Source of the DNA: Nonomuraea sp. MG754425
Lineage (GTDB): Bacteria; Actinomycetota; Actinomycetes; Streptosporangiales; Streptosporangiaceae
NCBI RefSeq assembly: GCF_021699195.1
Contig: NZ_SSXE01000063.1
Span: forward strand, 1-46,483
Direction: 5' to 3'
Length of the DNA: 46,483 nt
Positions 1 through 8,008 of this stretch are shown here, in pieces. Position 1 is the first letter of the stretch. Each line of letters starts with the position of its first letter. Made by a program: the position numbers and the translations under genes. The notes beneath the pieces were generated by a model. It was not told the origin of the DNA and did not search any database. It saw only the letters and a program-made list of their open reading frames with translations.

Positions 1-33
1 GTCAGCCCTCCGCCGCCGACATCAGGCCACAGC

Positions 34-64
34 GCGCAGGCACCACTTCCGGCAGCGCCTGCGC
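34..64 (-). terminator. Possible terminator hairpin after ccsB
   Basis: Perfect 8-bp inverted repeat GCGCAGGC (34-41) and GCCTGCGC (57-64) around a 15-nt loop, about 30 nt past the ccsB stop. It has no T-run on the minus strand, so it would be an actinobacterial hairpin-only terminator. I see nothing else in bases 1-95. Confidence 0.35.
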
Positions 65-95
65 CTCCAACACATGCAGATCTAGCTATGTAGTA

Positions 96-1136
96 CTAGT
101 CGACGTCGGCGTAGCTGTGCAGGCCGTCGATGAAGATGTTGACCCCGATCAGGTTGAACAGCAGGCAGCCGAACGCCACGAGCTGCACGATGGTCGCGGA
201 CCTTCCCTTCCAGCCCGCCGTCACCTTGGCGTGCAGGTAGGCCGCGTAGGCCACCCAGGTGATGAAGGACCACACCTCCTTGGGGTCCCAGCCCCAGTAG
301 CGGCCCCACGCCCGGTCCGCCCAGAGGGCGCCCGCGATCACGGCGAACGTCCACAGCGGGAAGGCGAACACGATCGCCCGGTGCGCCACCTTCTCCAGGT
401 CGGCGCGCGACGGCAGGCGTGACAACCCGTCGCCGCGCACCAGGTAGAGCACCCCGGAGACGCCGGCCAGCGTCAGCAGGCCGCTGGCGATGATCGCGGC
501 GGAGACGTGGATGGCGATCCAGTACGAGTCCAGCGCCGGCACCACCGGCCCCGCGGCCGTGTAGAAGACCTTGACCGCGAGCCCCAGCCCGAGCGCCGAG
601 GTGACCATGACGAACGCGCCCAGGAAACGCACGTTGTGGCGGATCTGGGTGCCGAGGAACGCGGTCACGGCGGCGAAGCAGATCGCGACCACGAACTCGT
701 ACATGTTGCCCCACGGCCATCGGTCCACGGCCAGGCCGCGGGTGATGATGGCGCCCAGGTTGGCGGCCCAGCCGAGCCAGGCGAGCACGAGGGCTGTCGT
801 CCCGGCCTTGGCGGCCCCGCCCGGCTTCTCGTCGCGAGAGTCCGCGGGAAGGGGCGTGGCGGGCGTCTCAGCCCCCGTCCACTCCGGGGTGGCGTCGCCC
901 GGCCGCGCGTCGCGGGGCCGGGCGGAGAGTGTGTCCCCGTCCGGAACCGCGGCGGCCTCGGACGCCCCGACGGCGACCGGCTGTTTGACCCCGGCCGGCC
1001 GCGCCGACCCGGCCCGGCCCTGCCGGGCCCGCCCGAAGGCCAGCTCGACCGCGAAGAACACCATGGCGACGACATAGAGCAGGACGGCTGCGACGACGAA
1101 AAGATCGCTCAGCTCGGCGAGTTGCTCAGCGGACAT
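96..1136 (-). CDS. ccsB: Cytochrome c biogenesis protein CcsB (System II heme handling)
   Basis: Multi-spanning membrane protein of 346 residues, last gene of a System II cytochrome c maturation operon. With ResB it forms the heme exporter and cytochrome c synthase that attaches heme to CXXCH motifs outside the membrane. The tryptophan-rich heme-binding WWD signature is visible near residues 279-292 (WGWDPKEVWSFITW), and hydrophobic segments fill the C-terminal two thirds. An Ala/Pro-rich polar loop of about 60 residues separates the first helix from the rest, as is common in actinobacterial CcsB. The ATG lies inside the end of resB (11-nt overlap), with a purine-rich AGGAGAGAAGG just upstream, so the two are translationally coupled. 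Confidence 0.95.
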   Translation of the reverse strand: MSAEQLAELSDLFVVAAVLLYVVAMVFFAVELAFGRARQGRAGSARPAGVKQPVAVGASEAAAVPDGDTLSARPRDARPGDATPEWTGAETPATPLPADSRDEKPGGAAKAGTTALVLAWLGWAANLGAIITRGLAVDRWPWGNMYEFVVAICFAAVTAFLGTQIRHNVRFLGAFVMVTSALGLGLAVKVFYTAAGPVVPALDSYWIAIHVSAAIIASGLLTLAGVSGVLYLVRGDGLSRLPSRADLEKVAHRAIVFAFPLWTFAVIAGALWADRAWGRYWGWDPKEVWSFITWVAYAAYLHAKVTAGWKGRSATIVQLVAFGCLLFNLIGVNIFIDGLHSYADVD

Positions 1137-2685
1137 CCTTCTCTCCTGCTGATAGAACCTTGACGATCTCGGCGAACTCCTCGGCGAAGCCCGCCGCGGA
1201 GCCCTCGGTACGGGTCAGGCCGCCGACCTCGACCCTGCCCTCGGAGATCCGGACGAACACCCTGCGGCGCCGGATCATGAGCGAGAGCGCGATGGCGACG
1301 ACGGCCGTGGCGGCGGCCACGAGGGCGGGCAGACGCCCGGGGTCGTAGGCCGTCTGGAGCGTGATCCACTCCTTGACGCCGGTGAACTCGAGCTTGCCCA
1401 GCCCGTCGGGCAGCTCCAGCGACTGCCCCACCGCCAGCGGCTTGGGCACGGCGGACCCCATGACCAGGGGCTTGAGCTTCTTCAACACCTCGGGCGGGGC
1501 CAGCTCGTAGACCGACTGCGGCTTGCCCGAGCGTACGCCCAGGTCGCCGGAGAAGGCGCCGAGGATCTTCACCTCGGGGTTGATCCCGCCGGGGAAGGCC
1601 GAGGCGTGGTCGCCGTCGGTGAGCGGCACGCTGGTGGGCAGGAACTGCAGCAGGAACCCGAGCTGCGACGGCTGCGCGTCGGGCACCTTGACCACGCAGC
1701 CCGAGGTCATCGTGGTCTTCTGCTCGATCAGGCAGGGCACGGGCCCTTCGAAGGCCACCTGCCCCTGACCGTCGGTGACCTTGAACACGGGCGCGTAGCC
1801 GTTGCCGATCAGGTACGTCTGCGTGCCGTTGACCTCAAGCGGTTCGTTGACCTTCAGCTCGAAGTCGCGGGCGGGCGCCGCCGGGGTGTCGTTGACCTTG
1901 AGATGGGCCGAGTAGTCGAGGGCCTGCCCGCGCTTGTCGCCGGCGACCTGGTAGGCCACCTCGAACTCCGACAGCGTGAACGAGAACGGCTCCAGCGACT
2001 CGGCCGAGACCTGGTTGCCCGGCATGAACCGGTCGTAGGCCGCCACGGTGTTGGCGAAGCCGTCGCCCTCGACGACCAGCACGTTGCCGCGGTAGCCGAA
2101 CAGGGACCCGGCGCCGATCGCGAGCAGGATGCCGAGCAGGGCGATGTGGAAGAACAGGTTGCCGGTCTCGCGCAGGAAGCCCTTCTCGGCCGACACCCAG
2201 CCGTCGCCGGTCACGACGCGGAAGCGCAGCTTGCGCAGCCTGCGAGCGGCCTGCGCGACCTCCAGGTCGCCGTCGAACGAGGCCGCGTGCGGCAGCCGGG
2301 ACGGGTGCTTCGGCGCGGCGGGCGGCTTGCGGCGCAGCTCGCGCAGGTAGGTGGCGGTGCGCGGGACGATGCAGCCGATCAGCGAGGTGAACAGCAGCAG
2401 GTAGACGGCCGCGAACCAGGTGGAGGTGAACACCTCGAAGAGCTGGAGGCGGTCGTACCACTCGGCCAGCGCCGGGCTCTGCTCGTAGATCTGGGCGACC
2501 TTGTCGGGCTCGACGCCACGCTGCGGCACCAGCGAGCCGGGCACCGAGCCCAGCGCCAGCAGGAACAGCAGGATCAGCGCCGTCCGCATCGAGGTGAGCG
2601 TGCGCCACGCCCAGCGCAGCCAGGCCACCGGGCCGAACCCGGCCTGTTGGGGCGGGCGTTCCTTCGTCAGTTCCTGGACGCTCAT
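1126..2685 (-). CDS. resB: Cytochrome c biogenesis protein ResB
   Basis: ResB-family protein of 519 residues, partner of CcsB in System II heme delivery. Hydrophobic segments lie near residues 33-53, 80-100 and 165-187 and again close to the C-terminus (about 450-475). A large extracytoplasmic domain lies between the last two, the normal ResB topology. The ATG at 2685 shares one base with the ccdA stop (TGATG). The frame stays open far upstream through ccdA, but the family N-terminus (a short polar segment, then the first helix) fits this start. It is followed by ccsB with an 11-nt overlap. Confidence 0.94.
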   Translation of the reverse strand: MSVQELTKERPPQQAGFGPVAWLRWAWRTLTSMRTALILLFLLALGSVPGSLVPQRGVEPDKVAQIYEQSPALAEWYDRLQLFEVFTSTWFAAVYLLLFTSLIGCIVPRTATYLRELRRKPPAAPKHPSRLPHAASFDGDLEVAQAARRLRKLRFRVVTGDGWVSAEKGFLRETGNLFFHIALLGILLAIGAGSLFGYRGNVLVVEGDGFANTVAAYDRFMPGNQVSAESLEPFSFTLSEFEVAYQVAGDKRGQALDYSAHLKVNDTPAAPARDFELKVNEPLEVNGTQTYLIGNGYAPVFKVTDGQGQVAFEGPVPCLIEQKTTMTSGCVVKVPDAQPSQLGFLLQFLPTSVPLTDGDHASAFPGGINPEVKILGAFSGDLGVRSGKPQSVYELAPPEVLKKLKPLVMGSAVPKPLAVGQSLELPDGLGKLEFTGVKEWITLQTAYDPGRLPALVAAATAVVAIALSLMIRRRRVFVRISEGRVEVGGLTRTEGSAAGFAEEFAEIVKVLSAGEKDVR

Positions 2686-3407
2686 CAGATCACCGGCTCG
2701 AACGCGCCGATCAGCCCCTGCATGGCGGCGATCATCTCTCCCCAGAGCCCGGTCACCAGCAGCACGCCGACGGCCACCATCATGCCGCCGCCGACCCTGG
2801 TGATCAGGCGCGAGTGCTTGCGGATGGCCCGGAACGTGCGCAGGGCCCTGCTGTAGGCCAGCGCCGCTCCCACGAACGGCAGGCCGAGGCCGAGGGCGTA
2901 CGCCACGGCCAGCAGCGCGCCCCGGCCCGCGCTGCCCTCGTTGAGCCCGAGTGTCAGCACCACGGCCAGCGTGGGCCCGATGCACGGGGTCCAGCCCAGC
3001 CCGAACACCACCCCGAGCAGCGGCGCGCCGGCCAGCCCGGCGGCCGGCAGGCGGTGGATGCGCACGTCGCGCATCAGGCCGGGCAGCAGGCCGAGGAAGG
3101 CGAGCCCGAGCACGATGGTGAGCACGCCGAGCACGCGGGTGATGATCTCCGCGTTGCCCAGCATGACGGCCCCGAGGCCGCCGAACAACGCCCCGCTGAG
3201 CACGAACACCAGCGCGAACCCGGCCACGAACAACGACGCCCCGAGCACCAGCCGGCTCCGCTTGGGGTCGGCGCTCATGCCGGTGACGTACGACAGGTAA
3301 CCCGGCACCAGCGGCAGCACGCACGGCGACAGGAACGACACCACCCCGGCCAGCACCGCGATCGGCACGGCCAGCAGCAGCGAGCCGGAGGCGACGACGT
3401 CACTCAT
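2685..3407 (-). CDS. ccdA: Thiol-disulfide transmembrane reductase CcdA
   Basis: CcdA/DsbD-type membrane protein of 240 residues with about six helices. It carries electrons from cytoplasmic thioredoxin across the membrane to extracytoplasmic thiol reductants that keep apocytochrome c cysteines reduced. The two redox cysteines are seen as Cys29 in SPCVLPL and Cys142 in GWTPCIGP, at the family positions. The start overlaps the end of the TlpA-like gene by 8 nt and the stop overlaps resB by one base, so the order TlpA - CcdA - ResB - CcsB is a tightly packed operon. Confidence 0.95.
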   Translation of the reverse strand: MSDVVASGSLLLAVPIAVLAGVVSFLSPCVLPLVPGYLSYVTGMSADPKRSRLVLGASLFVAGFALVFVLSGALFGGLGAVMLGNAEIITRVLGVLTIVLGLAFLGLLPGLMRDVRIHRLPAAGLAGAPLLGVVFGLGWTPCIGPTLAVVLTLGLNEGSAGRGALLAVAYALGLGLPFVGAALAYSRALRTFRAIRKHSRLITRVGGGMMVAVGVLLVTGLWGEMIAAMQGLIGAFEPVI

Positions 3408-3969
3408 CGCGCACCTTGGTCACCGCGTTCATCAGGTCGGTGTACTTGACCGCGCCCAGCGCCCTGGCCGCGATCCTGCCCTGCTTGTCGATGATCAGCG
3501 TGGACGGGATGGCCGCCGGCGGCACCGTGCCCTGGAAGGCCAGCGCGACCTTGCCGGGCTGGTCGAAGATGTGCGGGTAGCCGGTCTGCTCGGTGCGTTC
3601 GAACGCCTGCGCGTCGGCCTGGCGGTCCTTGAAGTCGACGCCGAGGAACCGCACGCCGCTGTCCTTGGTCTTGACCGCGACCTCCTTGAGCACCGGCGCC
3701 TCGGCCCGGCAGGGGCCGCACCAGGAGGCCCAGAAGTTGAGCACCACGACCTTGCCCTTGTGCTCGGCCAGCGAGGCGGTGCCGCCGTCGAGGGTCGGGC
3801 CCTCGACCGCGGGCGCGGGGCGGCGCTCGGCGGCTTCGAACACCTGCATCTTCCCGTCGCCCGCGACGAAGCGGGTGTCGCCCGCCTGGGGCTGACCGCC
3901 CTGGTTGCCGGCGCAGCCCGCGACGAGCACAGCCAGGAGGACACCGAGGGAGATGGACTTGGCGCGCAC
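3400..3969 (-). CDS. TlpA/ResA-like thioredoxin-fold lipoprotein
   Basis: Extracytoplasmic thiol-disulfide oxidoreductase of 189 residues, likely the reductant of apocytochrome c in this System II operon (ResA role). A lipoprotein signal with lipobox LVAGC puts the lipidated cysteine at residue 19. The thioredoxin active site WCGPC (Cys84, Cys87) follows at the usual place. I chose the GTG at 3969 because it gives a compact signal peptide and has AAGGAG about 10 nt upstream. An in-frame ATG at 4041 overlaps the stop of the upstream phosphatase gene (TGATG) and would add 24 Arg/Ser-rich residues. That would be an unusual n-region, but translational coupling makes it possible. Confidence 0.9.
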   Translation of the reverse strand: MRAKSISLGVLLAVLVAGCAGNQGGQPQAGDTRFVAGDGKMQVFEAAERRPAPAVEGPTLDGGTASLAEHKGKVVVLNFWASWCGPCRAEAPVLKEVAVKTKDSGVRFLGVDFKDRQADAQAFERTEQTGYPHIFDQPGKVALAFQGTVPPAAIPSTLIIDKQGRIAARALGAVKYTDLMNAVTKVRDE

Positions 3970-4018
3970 GGAGGAAGATCTCCTTGTACTACAAGCGGTA
4001 GAGCTTGCAACTCTACCG
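3970..4018 (-). promoter_or_regulatory. Structured leader before the TlpA-like gene
   Basis: On the minus-strand transcript this stretch can form a perfect 8-bp hairpin, CGGTAGAG/CTCTACCG (3996-4003 and 4011-4018). A competing hairpin, CAAGC/GCTTG, uses part of the same sequence. A third palindrome, CTTGTA-G-TACAAG, runs into the AAGGAG ribosome binding site of the TlpA-like gene. There is no T-run. It could be the terminator of the phosphatase gene, an attenuator or a site limiting ribosome access. The function is inferred only from base pairing. Confidence 0.4.
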
Positions 4019-4040
4019 GGACGCCTCCGCGCTCCGGACA

Positions 4041-4679
4041 TCAGGCCCCGGGGACGGCCGGCCCCGTGTCCAGCGTTCCCGCGGGCTCGCTGTAGCCGAT
4101 GCTGATCAGGCGGTCGCGGTCGAAGGTGAGCGTGGTCAGGCTGGCCAGCGCGCACTGCCGGCGCCGCGGGTCGTGCCAGAGCCTGCGGCCCTCCGCGGCC
4201 GACCTGATGGCCCAGATGGGCAACTGGTGGCTGACCAGCACCACCTCGTGGCCGCGCGCCGCCGCCCTGGCCTCGTCGATGATCGACTTCATCCGCAGGA
4301 CGATGGCGGGGTATGCCTCGCCCCACGACGGGCGCAGCGGGTTCCAGAAGTAGCGGTAGTTGCGCCAGTCGCGCAGCAGGCCGAGGCCCTGGCCCACGGT
4401 GCGGCCCTCCAGCAGGTTGCCCGCCTCGATCAGCCGGGGGTCGGGCGTGGCCTCCAGGCCGAGCTTGTCGGCCAGCGGCGCCGCCGTCTCCAGGGCGCGT
4501 TCGAGCGGTGAGCTGTAGAGCTTGACGATGTCACGGCCGCCGACGGCCTTGGCGACCGTCTCGGCCATGAGCCGGCCCGTCTCGGACAGGTGGTAGCCGG
4601 GCAACCGGCCGTACAGGATGCCGGCGGGATTGTGCACCTCACCGTGGCGCAACAGGTGAACGACGGTGGTTTCAGCCAT
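4041..4679 (-). CDS. Histidine phosphatase family protein
   Basis: Phosphoglycerate-mutase-like phosphatase of 212 residues. The phosphorylated histidine motif LLRHGE (His12) is at the N-terminus, and a second motif, VLVSHQLPI, lies in the C-terminal half. The substrate cannot be told from sequence, since the family covers sugar phosphates, phosphoserine and nucleotides. It is the first gene of the cytochrome c maturation operon, an arrangement frequent in actinobacteria. The ATG at 4679 was taken; a GTG nine bases upstream (4688) is equally possible and neither has a clear Shine-Dalgarno sequence. Confidence 0.85.
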   Translation of the reverse strand: MAETTVVHLLRHGEVHNPAGILYGRLPGYHLSETGRLMAETVAKAVGGRDIVKLYSSPLERALETAAPLADKLGLEATPDPRLIEAGNLLEGRTVGQGLGLLRDWRNYRYFWNPLRPSWGEAYPAIVLRMKSIIDEARAAARGHEVVLVSHQLPIWAIRSAAEGRRLWHDPRRRQCALASLTTLTFDRDRLISIGYSEPAGTLDTGPAVPGA

Positions 4680-4731
4680 GGTGGGCACAGCTTATCCGCT
4701 CACCCGCGCCGCGCGGCCGAGGCCCCGCCGC

Positions 4732-5652
4732 TCAGTTCACGGCCCAGGCGTTCTCCTGCGTCCTGCTGGCCTCCACCAGGGCGTCCACCATGGCCCTGAT
4801 GGCGGGGCGGCGGGCGGCGTCGGTGCGCCACAGGGCGTAGATGCGCCGCGACTGGCGGGGCCGCAGCGGGACGAGCCGCACGCCGTCGGGCACGCAGTCG
4901 CGCCCGAGCCGCGGCACGATCGCGCAGCCCAGGCCGGCCGCGACGAGCGCGAGCTGGGTCGGGTACTCGTCGGCCATGCACGCGATCACCGGCTCCAGCG
5001 AGGCGCCGCGCAGCGTGAACACCAGCCAGTCGTGGCAGCAGGTGCCGGGTGTGGAGCTGATCCACTGTTCGCCGTGCAGCGCCGCCAGCTCGATCTCCCG
5101 CTCGCCGGCCATGGGGTGGCCGGCCGGCACGGCCACGTCGGCGATGTCGTCGAGGAGCGTGGCCTTGGACAACCCTTCGGGGATGGCCATGGGCCGGTTC
5201 AGCCAGTCCTGGATGACGCCCAGGTCAAGCTCGCCTCTGGCGACCTCGCGGACGACCCGATCGGGATCGCGCTCGTTGAGCTGCACCCACAGGTCGGGGT
5301 GGTGCTCCTTGAGCGAGAGCAGCGCGGCCGGCATGAGGCCGCGGACGGCGGTGGGGAAGGCGGCCACGTTGAGCCTGCCGACGACCTCGCCGCGCAGCGC
5401 CTCGAAGTCGGCCTCGGCGGTCTCGACCAGGGCGAGGATGCGTTCGGCGTGCTCGGCCAGCAGCCCGGCCGCGTCTGTCAGGCGCACGCCGCGGCCGTTG
5501 CGCTCCATCAGCCGGGCGCCGGTCTCGCGCTCCAGCTTGGCGATCTGCTGCGAGACGGCCGACGGCGTGACCATGAGCGCGTCGGCCGCCGCCCCGACCG
5601 ACCCGTAGACATGCACTGCGTGTAGAGCCTTGAGCCGGTTCAGGTCCAACAT
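4732..5652 (-). CDS. LysR-family transcriptional regulator
   Basis: LysR-type regulator of 306 residues. The winged HTH fills the first 60 residues (MVTPSAVSQQIAKLER is the recognition-helix region), followed by a substrate-binding domain with the usual two-lobed pattern. The effector is unknown. It is transcribed away from a 41-residue ORF, and a perfect palindrome sits 11 bp upstream of its own start, so autoregulation and control of the divergent gene are likely. Related regulators in actinobacteria often diverge from an amino-acid or metabolite exporter; none is present here. The histidine phosphatase gene follows after 52 bp on the same strand. Confidence 0.9.
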   Translation of the reverse strand: MLDLNRLKALHAVHVYGSVGAAADALMVTPSAVSQQIAKLERETGARLMERNGRGVRLTDAAGLLAEHAERILALVETAEADFEALRGEVVGRLNVAAFPTAVRGLMPAALLSLKEHHPDLWVQLNERDPDRVVREVARGELDLGVIQDWLNRPMAIPEGLSKATLLDDIADVAVPAGHPMAGEREIELAALHGEQWISSTPGTCCHDWLVFTLRGASLEPVIACMADEYPTQLALVAAGLGCAIVPRLGRDCVPDGVRLVPLRPRQSRRIYALWRTDAARRPAIRAMVDALVEASRTQENAWAVN

Positions 5653-5662
5653 GTAAGCCAGC

Positions 5663-5675
5663 CTAAACGGTTTAG
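5663..5675. promoter_or_regulatory. Palindrome in the LysR / small-ORF divergent promoter
   Basis: CTAAAC-G-GTTTAG is a perfect 6-bp inverted repeat around one base, AT-rich in a GC-rich genome, and contains the T-N9-A core expected of a LysR-type box. It sits 11 bp before the LysR ATG and 37 bp before the divergent 41-codon ORF, so one bound LysR could act on both. The assignment rests on symmetry and position. Confidence 0.55.
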
Positions 5676-5711
5676 CGTAGAAAGTCTCGCTTGTGGTTGA
5701 TTGTGTAGCAG

Positions 5712-5837
5712 ATGAAAATAGTTGCTATGAGAATCCTGAAGACGAAGCAGCAGCAGACCGGTTCCCCGTCCTACCTCAAGGTGCTCGCCGAGCAGGCCCG
5801 CGAGCAGCGCATCCGCTACCAGAAGCCGGGCCGCTGA
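5712..5837 (+). CDS. Small basic protein, 41 residues (or 36)
   Basis: A 41-codon ORF starting MKIVAMRILKTKQQQ and ending RYQKPGR. It is rich in Lys, Gln and Arg, with no membrane segment or cysteine. A second ATG at 5727 would give 36 residues and leaves the most conserved-looking part intact. Neither start has a strong ribosome site. Support comes from its position divergent to the LysR gene across a palindrome, from the perfect hairpin terminator 9 nt after its stop, and from my impression that similar short proteins occur beside LysR genes in actinobacteria. Function unknown. Confidence 0.5.
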   Translation: MKIVAMRILKTKQQQTGSPSYLKVLAEQAREQRIRYQKPGR

Positions 5838-5846
5838 ACGCCCCTC

Positions 5847-5868
5847 GCCGCCGTCACAGGACGGCGGC
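5847..5868. terminator. Bidirectional hairpin between the small ORF and hemL
   Basis: GCCGCCGTC (5847-5855) and GACGGCGGC (5860-5868) form a perfect 9-bp stem with loop ACAG. The hemL stop codon (5856-5854) lies within it, and it begins 9 nt after the small ORF's stop, so it can end both converging transcripts. Confidence 0.6.
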
Positions 5869-7143
5869 GGCCGCCTTCGCCGCGACGGGCAGGGCCTCGG
5901 CCACCCGGCCGAGCGCCTCGTCGTCGTGCGAGGCCGACAGGAACCACGCCTCGTAGGCCGACGGGGGCAGGTAGACGCCCTGGTCGAGCATCGCGTGGAA
6001 GAACGCGGTGAAGGCATCGGTGTTCTGGGTCTTCGCCTCGGCGAAGCTCGTCACCGCCGAATCGGTGAAGAAAATCGAGAACAGGCTGCCCGCCCGCTGC
6101 AGCCGATGTGGCACCCCGGCCTTCGCCAGCGCCTCGGAGGCCATCTCCCCCACCTTGAGCGCCGCCGCGTCGACCCGCGCGTACGCCTCGGCGTCGAGGG
6201 CGCGCAGCGTGGCCAGCCCGGCCGCGCAGGCCAGCGGGTTACCCGACAACGTGCCCGCCTGGTAGACGGGACCCTCGGGGGCCAGGCAGGCCATGACGTC
6301 CGCCCGGCCGCCGAACGCCGCCGCCGGCAGGCCGCCCCCCATGACCTTGCCGAACGTCATGAGGTCGGCGTCGACCGGGTCGAGGCCGTACCAGCCGGCG
6401 GACGAGACGCGGAAGCCCGTCAGCACCTCGTCCACGATGAGCAGCGCGCCGTTCGCCGTGCACAGCTCGCGCAGCCGCGTGTTGAACCCCTCGCTCGGCG
6501 GCACCACGCCCATGTTCGCCGGGCAAGCCTCGGTGATCACGCAGGCGATCTCCGACGCGGCGAAGGCCGCCTCGACGGCCTCGACATCGTTGTACGGCAG
6601 CACGATCGTGTCCGCCGCCGACGCCCCCGTCACGCCGGGGGTGTCGGGCAGCCCGAACGTCACCACCCCGGACCCCGCCGCGGCCAGCAGCGCGTCGACG
6701 TGCCCGTGGTAGCAGCCGGCGAACTTGATCACCTTCGACCGCCCGGTGAACCCCCTGGCCAGCCGGACCGCGCTCATCGTCGCCTCGGTGCCCGAGCTGA
6801 CCAGCCGCACCTTCTCGACCGGCGCCACCCGCGCCACGAGCTCCTCGGCCAGCTCGACCTCGCCACGCGTGGCGGTGCCGTAGGAGAACCCGCCCGCGAC
6901 GGCGGCCTCGACCGCCTCGACGACCGCGGGGTGGCGGTGACCGAGGATCATCGGGCCCCAGGAGCAGACCAGATCGACGTAGCGGTTGCCGTCGACGTCG
7001 GTGATGTACGGCCCCTGGCCCGAGGCCATGAACCGCGGCGTGCCGCCCACCGCGCCGAACGCGCGCACCGGGGAGTTGACGCCACCCGGCACGATCTCTT
7101 TCGCGCGGGCGAACAGGGCTTCGGAGTTGTGTGTACGGCTCAC
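5854..7143 (-). CDS. hemL: Glutamate-1-semialdehyde 2,1-aminomutase
   Basis: PLP enzyme of 429 residues that moves the amino group of glutamate-1-semialdehyde to make 5-aminolevulinate, the second step of the C5 heme pathway, in the cytoplasm. The PLP lysine is Lys266 in TFGKVMGGGLP, and the substrate-gating region near the N-terminus (NSPVRAF) is present. Length is typical. The GTG at 7143 was chosen because it gives the family N-terminus (SRTHNSEALFARA); the open frame extends 25 codons further without similarity. It lies downstream of a prim-pol gene and not within the overlapping rex-hemB run, but serves the same pathway. Confidence 0.96.
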   Translation of the reverse strand: MSRTHNSEALFARAKEIVPGGVNSPVRAFGAVGGTPRFMASGQGPYITDVDGNRYVDLVCSWGPMILGHRHPAVVEAVEAAVAGGFSYGTATRGEVELAEELVARVAPVEKVRLVSSGTEATMSAVRLARGFTGRSKVIKFAGCYHGHVDALLAAAGSGVVTFGLPDTPGVTGASAADTIVLPYNDVEAVEAAFAASEIACVITEACPANMGVVPPSEGFNTRLRELCTANGALLIVDEVLTGFRVSSAGWYGLDPVDADLMTFGKVMGGGLPAAAFGGRADVMACLAPEGPVYQAGTLSGNPLACAAGLATLRALDAEAYARVDAAALKVGEMASEALAKAGVPHRLQRAGSLFSIFFTDSAVTSFAEAKTQNTDAFTAFFHAMLDQGVYLPPSAYEAWFLSASHDDEALGRVAEALPVAAKAAAAVL

Positions 7144-7202
7144 CCGACAAGAGTAGTCATTGCGCACGGTGGTGCCGTTGCCGGCCGCCCGCGCACCCCC
7201 GC

Positions 7203-7832
7203 TCAGTCGGCCAGCCACTCCAGGATGCGCAGCGGGTCGGGCAGCGGACGCCCGTCGGGGGGCCGCAGCCAGGACACCGACCGGTCACCGGGAAGGGCCG
7301 AGGGCGGCGCGAGCACGTAGCTGTCGCGGCAGTGCCAGCGCAGGCCGGGGGTGTCGTCGATGGTGGCCGGATCGCAGTCGAGCTGGCACGACCACCACTC
7401 GTCCTCGTCCTCCGGGTTGCCGCGCGTCGCCACATAGAACAGAACCCGGTCGCCGTTGGCGGCGACCGGGCCAGGGTGGGCGTCGGCGGCGTCGATCCGG
7501 GTGAGGGCCGACAGTCCGGTGGAGAGCGGTACGTCGAAGACGTCGAACACGCGCCCCGTGGGCAGGATCACATTGGCTTCGGGCTCGGCCCGCCACCAGC
7601 GTGTGAGCAGGGCGGCGTCGGTCGTGGCCTGCATGTGCCAGGCGGGCGAGAGCGGATGGGCGCCCGGGTCGGGACAGCCGACACGGTCACAGGAGCACGC
7701 ACGCGGCCCCTGACGCAGCGGGAAGGCACCCGGCACCACGGGCCAGCCCAGGGCGGCGTACTCGAGCACGGTCGAGATGCGTGTCGGCCGCGCCCGTTTT
7801 CTGGTACGCCGAGCCAGTGGTACCCCCACCAT
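7203..7832 (-). CDS. Bifunctional DNA primase/polymerase N-terminal domain protein
   Basis: Protein of 209 residues resembling the stand-alone prim-pol N-terminal domain (archaeo-eukaryotic primase-like) proteins found in many actinobacterial genomes. Typical features are an N-terminal ALGWPVVPG motif, a cysteine-rich segment CSCDRVGCPDPGAHP that could bind zinc, and a central RWWRAEPEANVILPTG motif. There is no helicase or second domain, so it is not a phage-type primase-helicase. It lies between hemB and hemL on the same strand, and its link to heme synthesis is unclear. The ATG at 7832 is preceded by GGGAG at 5-nt spacing, better than the upstream in-frame GTG at 7853. Confidence 0.75.
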   Translation of the reverse strand: MVGVPLARRTRKRARPTRISTVLEYAALGWPVVPGAFPLRQGPRACSCDRVGCPDPGAHPLSPAWHMQATTDAALLTRWWRAEPEANVILPTGRVFDVFDVPLSTGLSALTRIDAADAHPGPVAANGDRVLFYVATRGNPEDEDEWWSCQLDCDPATIDDTPGLRWHCRDSYVLAPPSALPGDRSVSWLRPPDGRPLPDPLRILEWLAD

Positions 7833-8008
7833 GGTGTCTCCCGTTCGACTCACAGCGCCTGAGGAGGCCCCTTGCTCCAGGCGCCACGGCGGCCGCGTTC
7901 AGCGGCCCGCCGCAGGCAGCGAATTCGCACCTACGCACGCGGGACACACCAGCACTTGTCATGCAACTCTAGCCCACGGGCCTCGGGAGTCGACGGGAAA
8001 CCCCTGGG

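Noticed and set aside
1126..3324. A longer ResB extending upstream to 3324.
   Set aside because: The extra residues are the out-of-frame shadow of ccdA; the ATG at 2685 overlapping the ccdA stop gives the normal ResB length.
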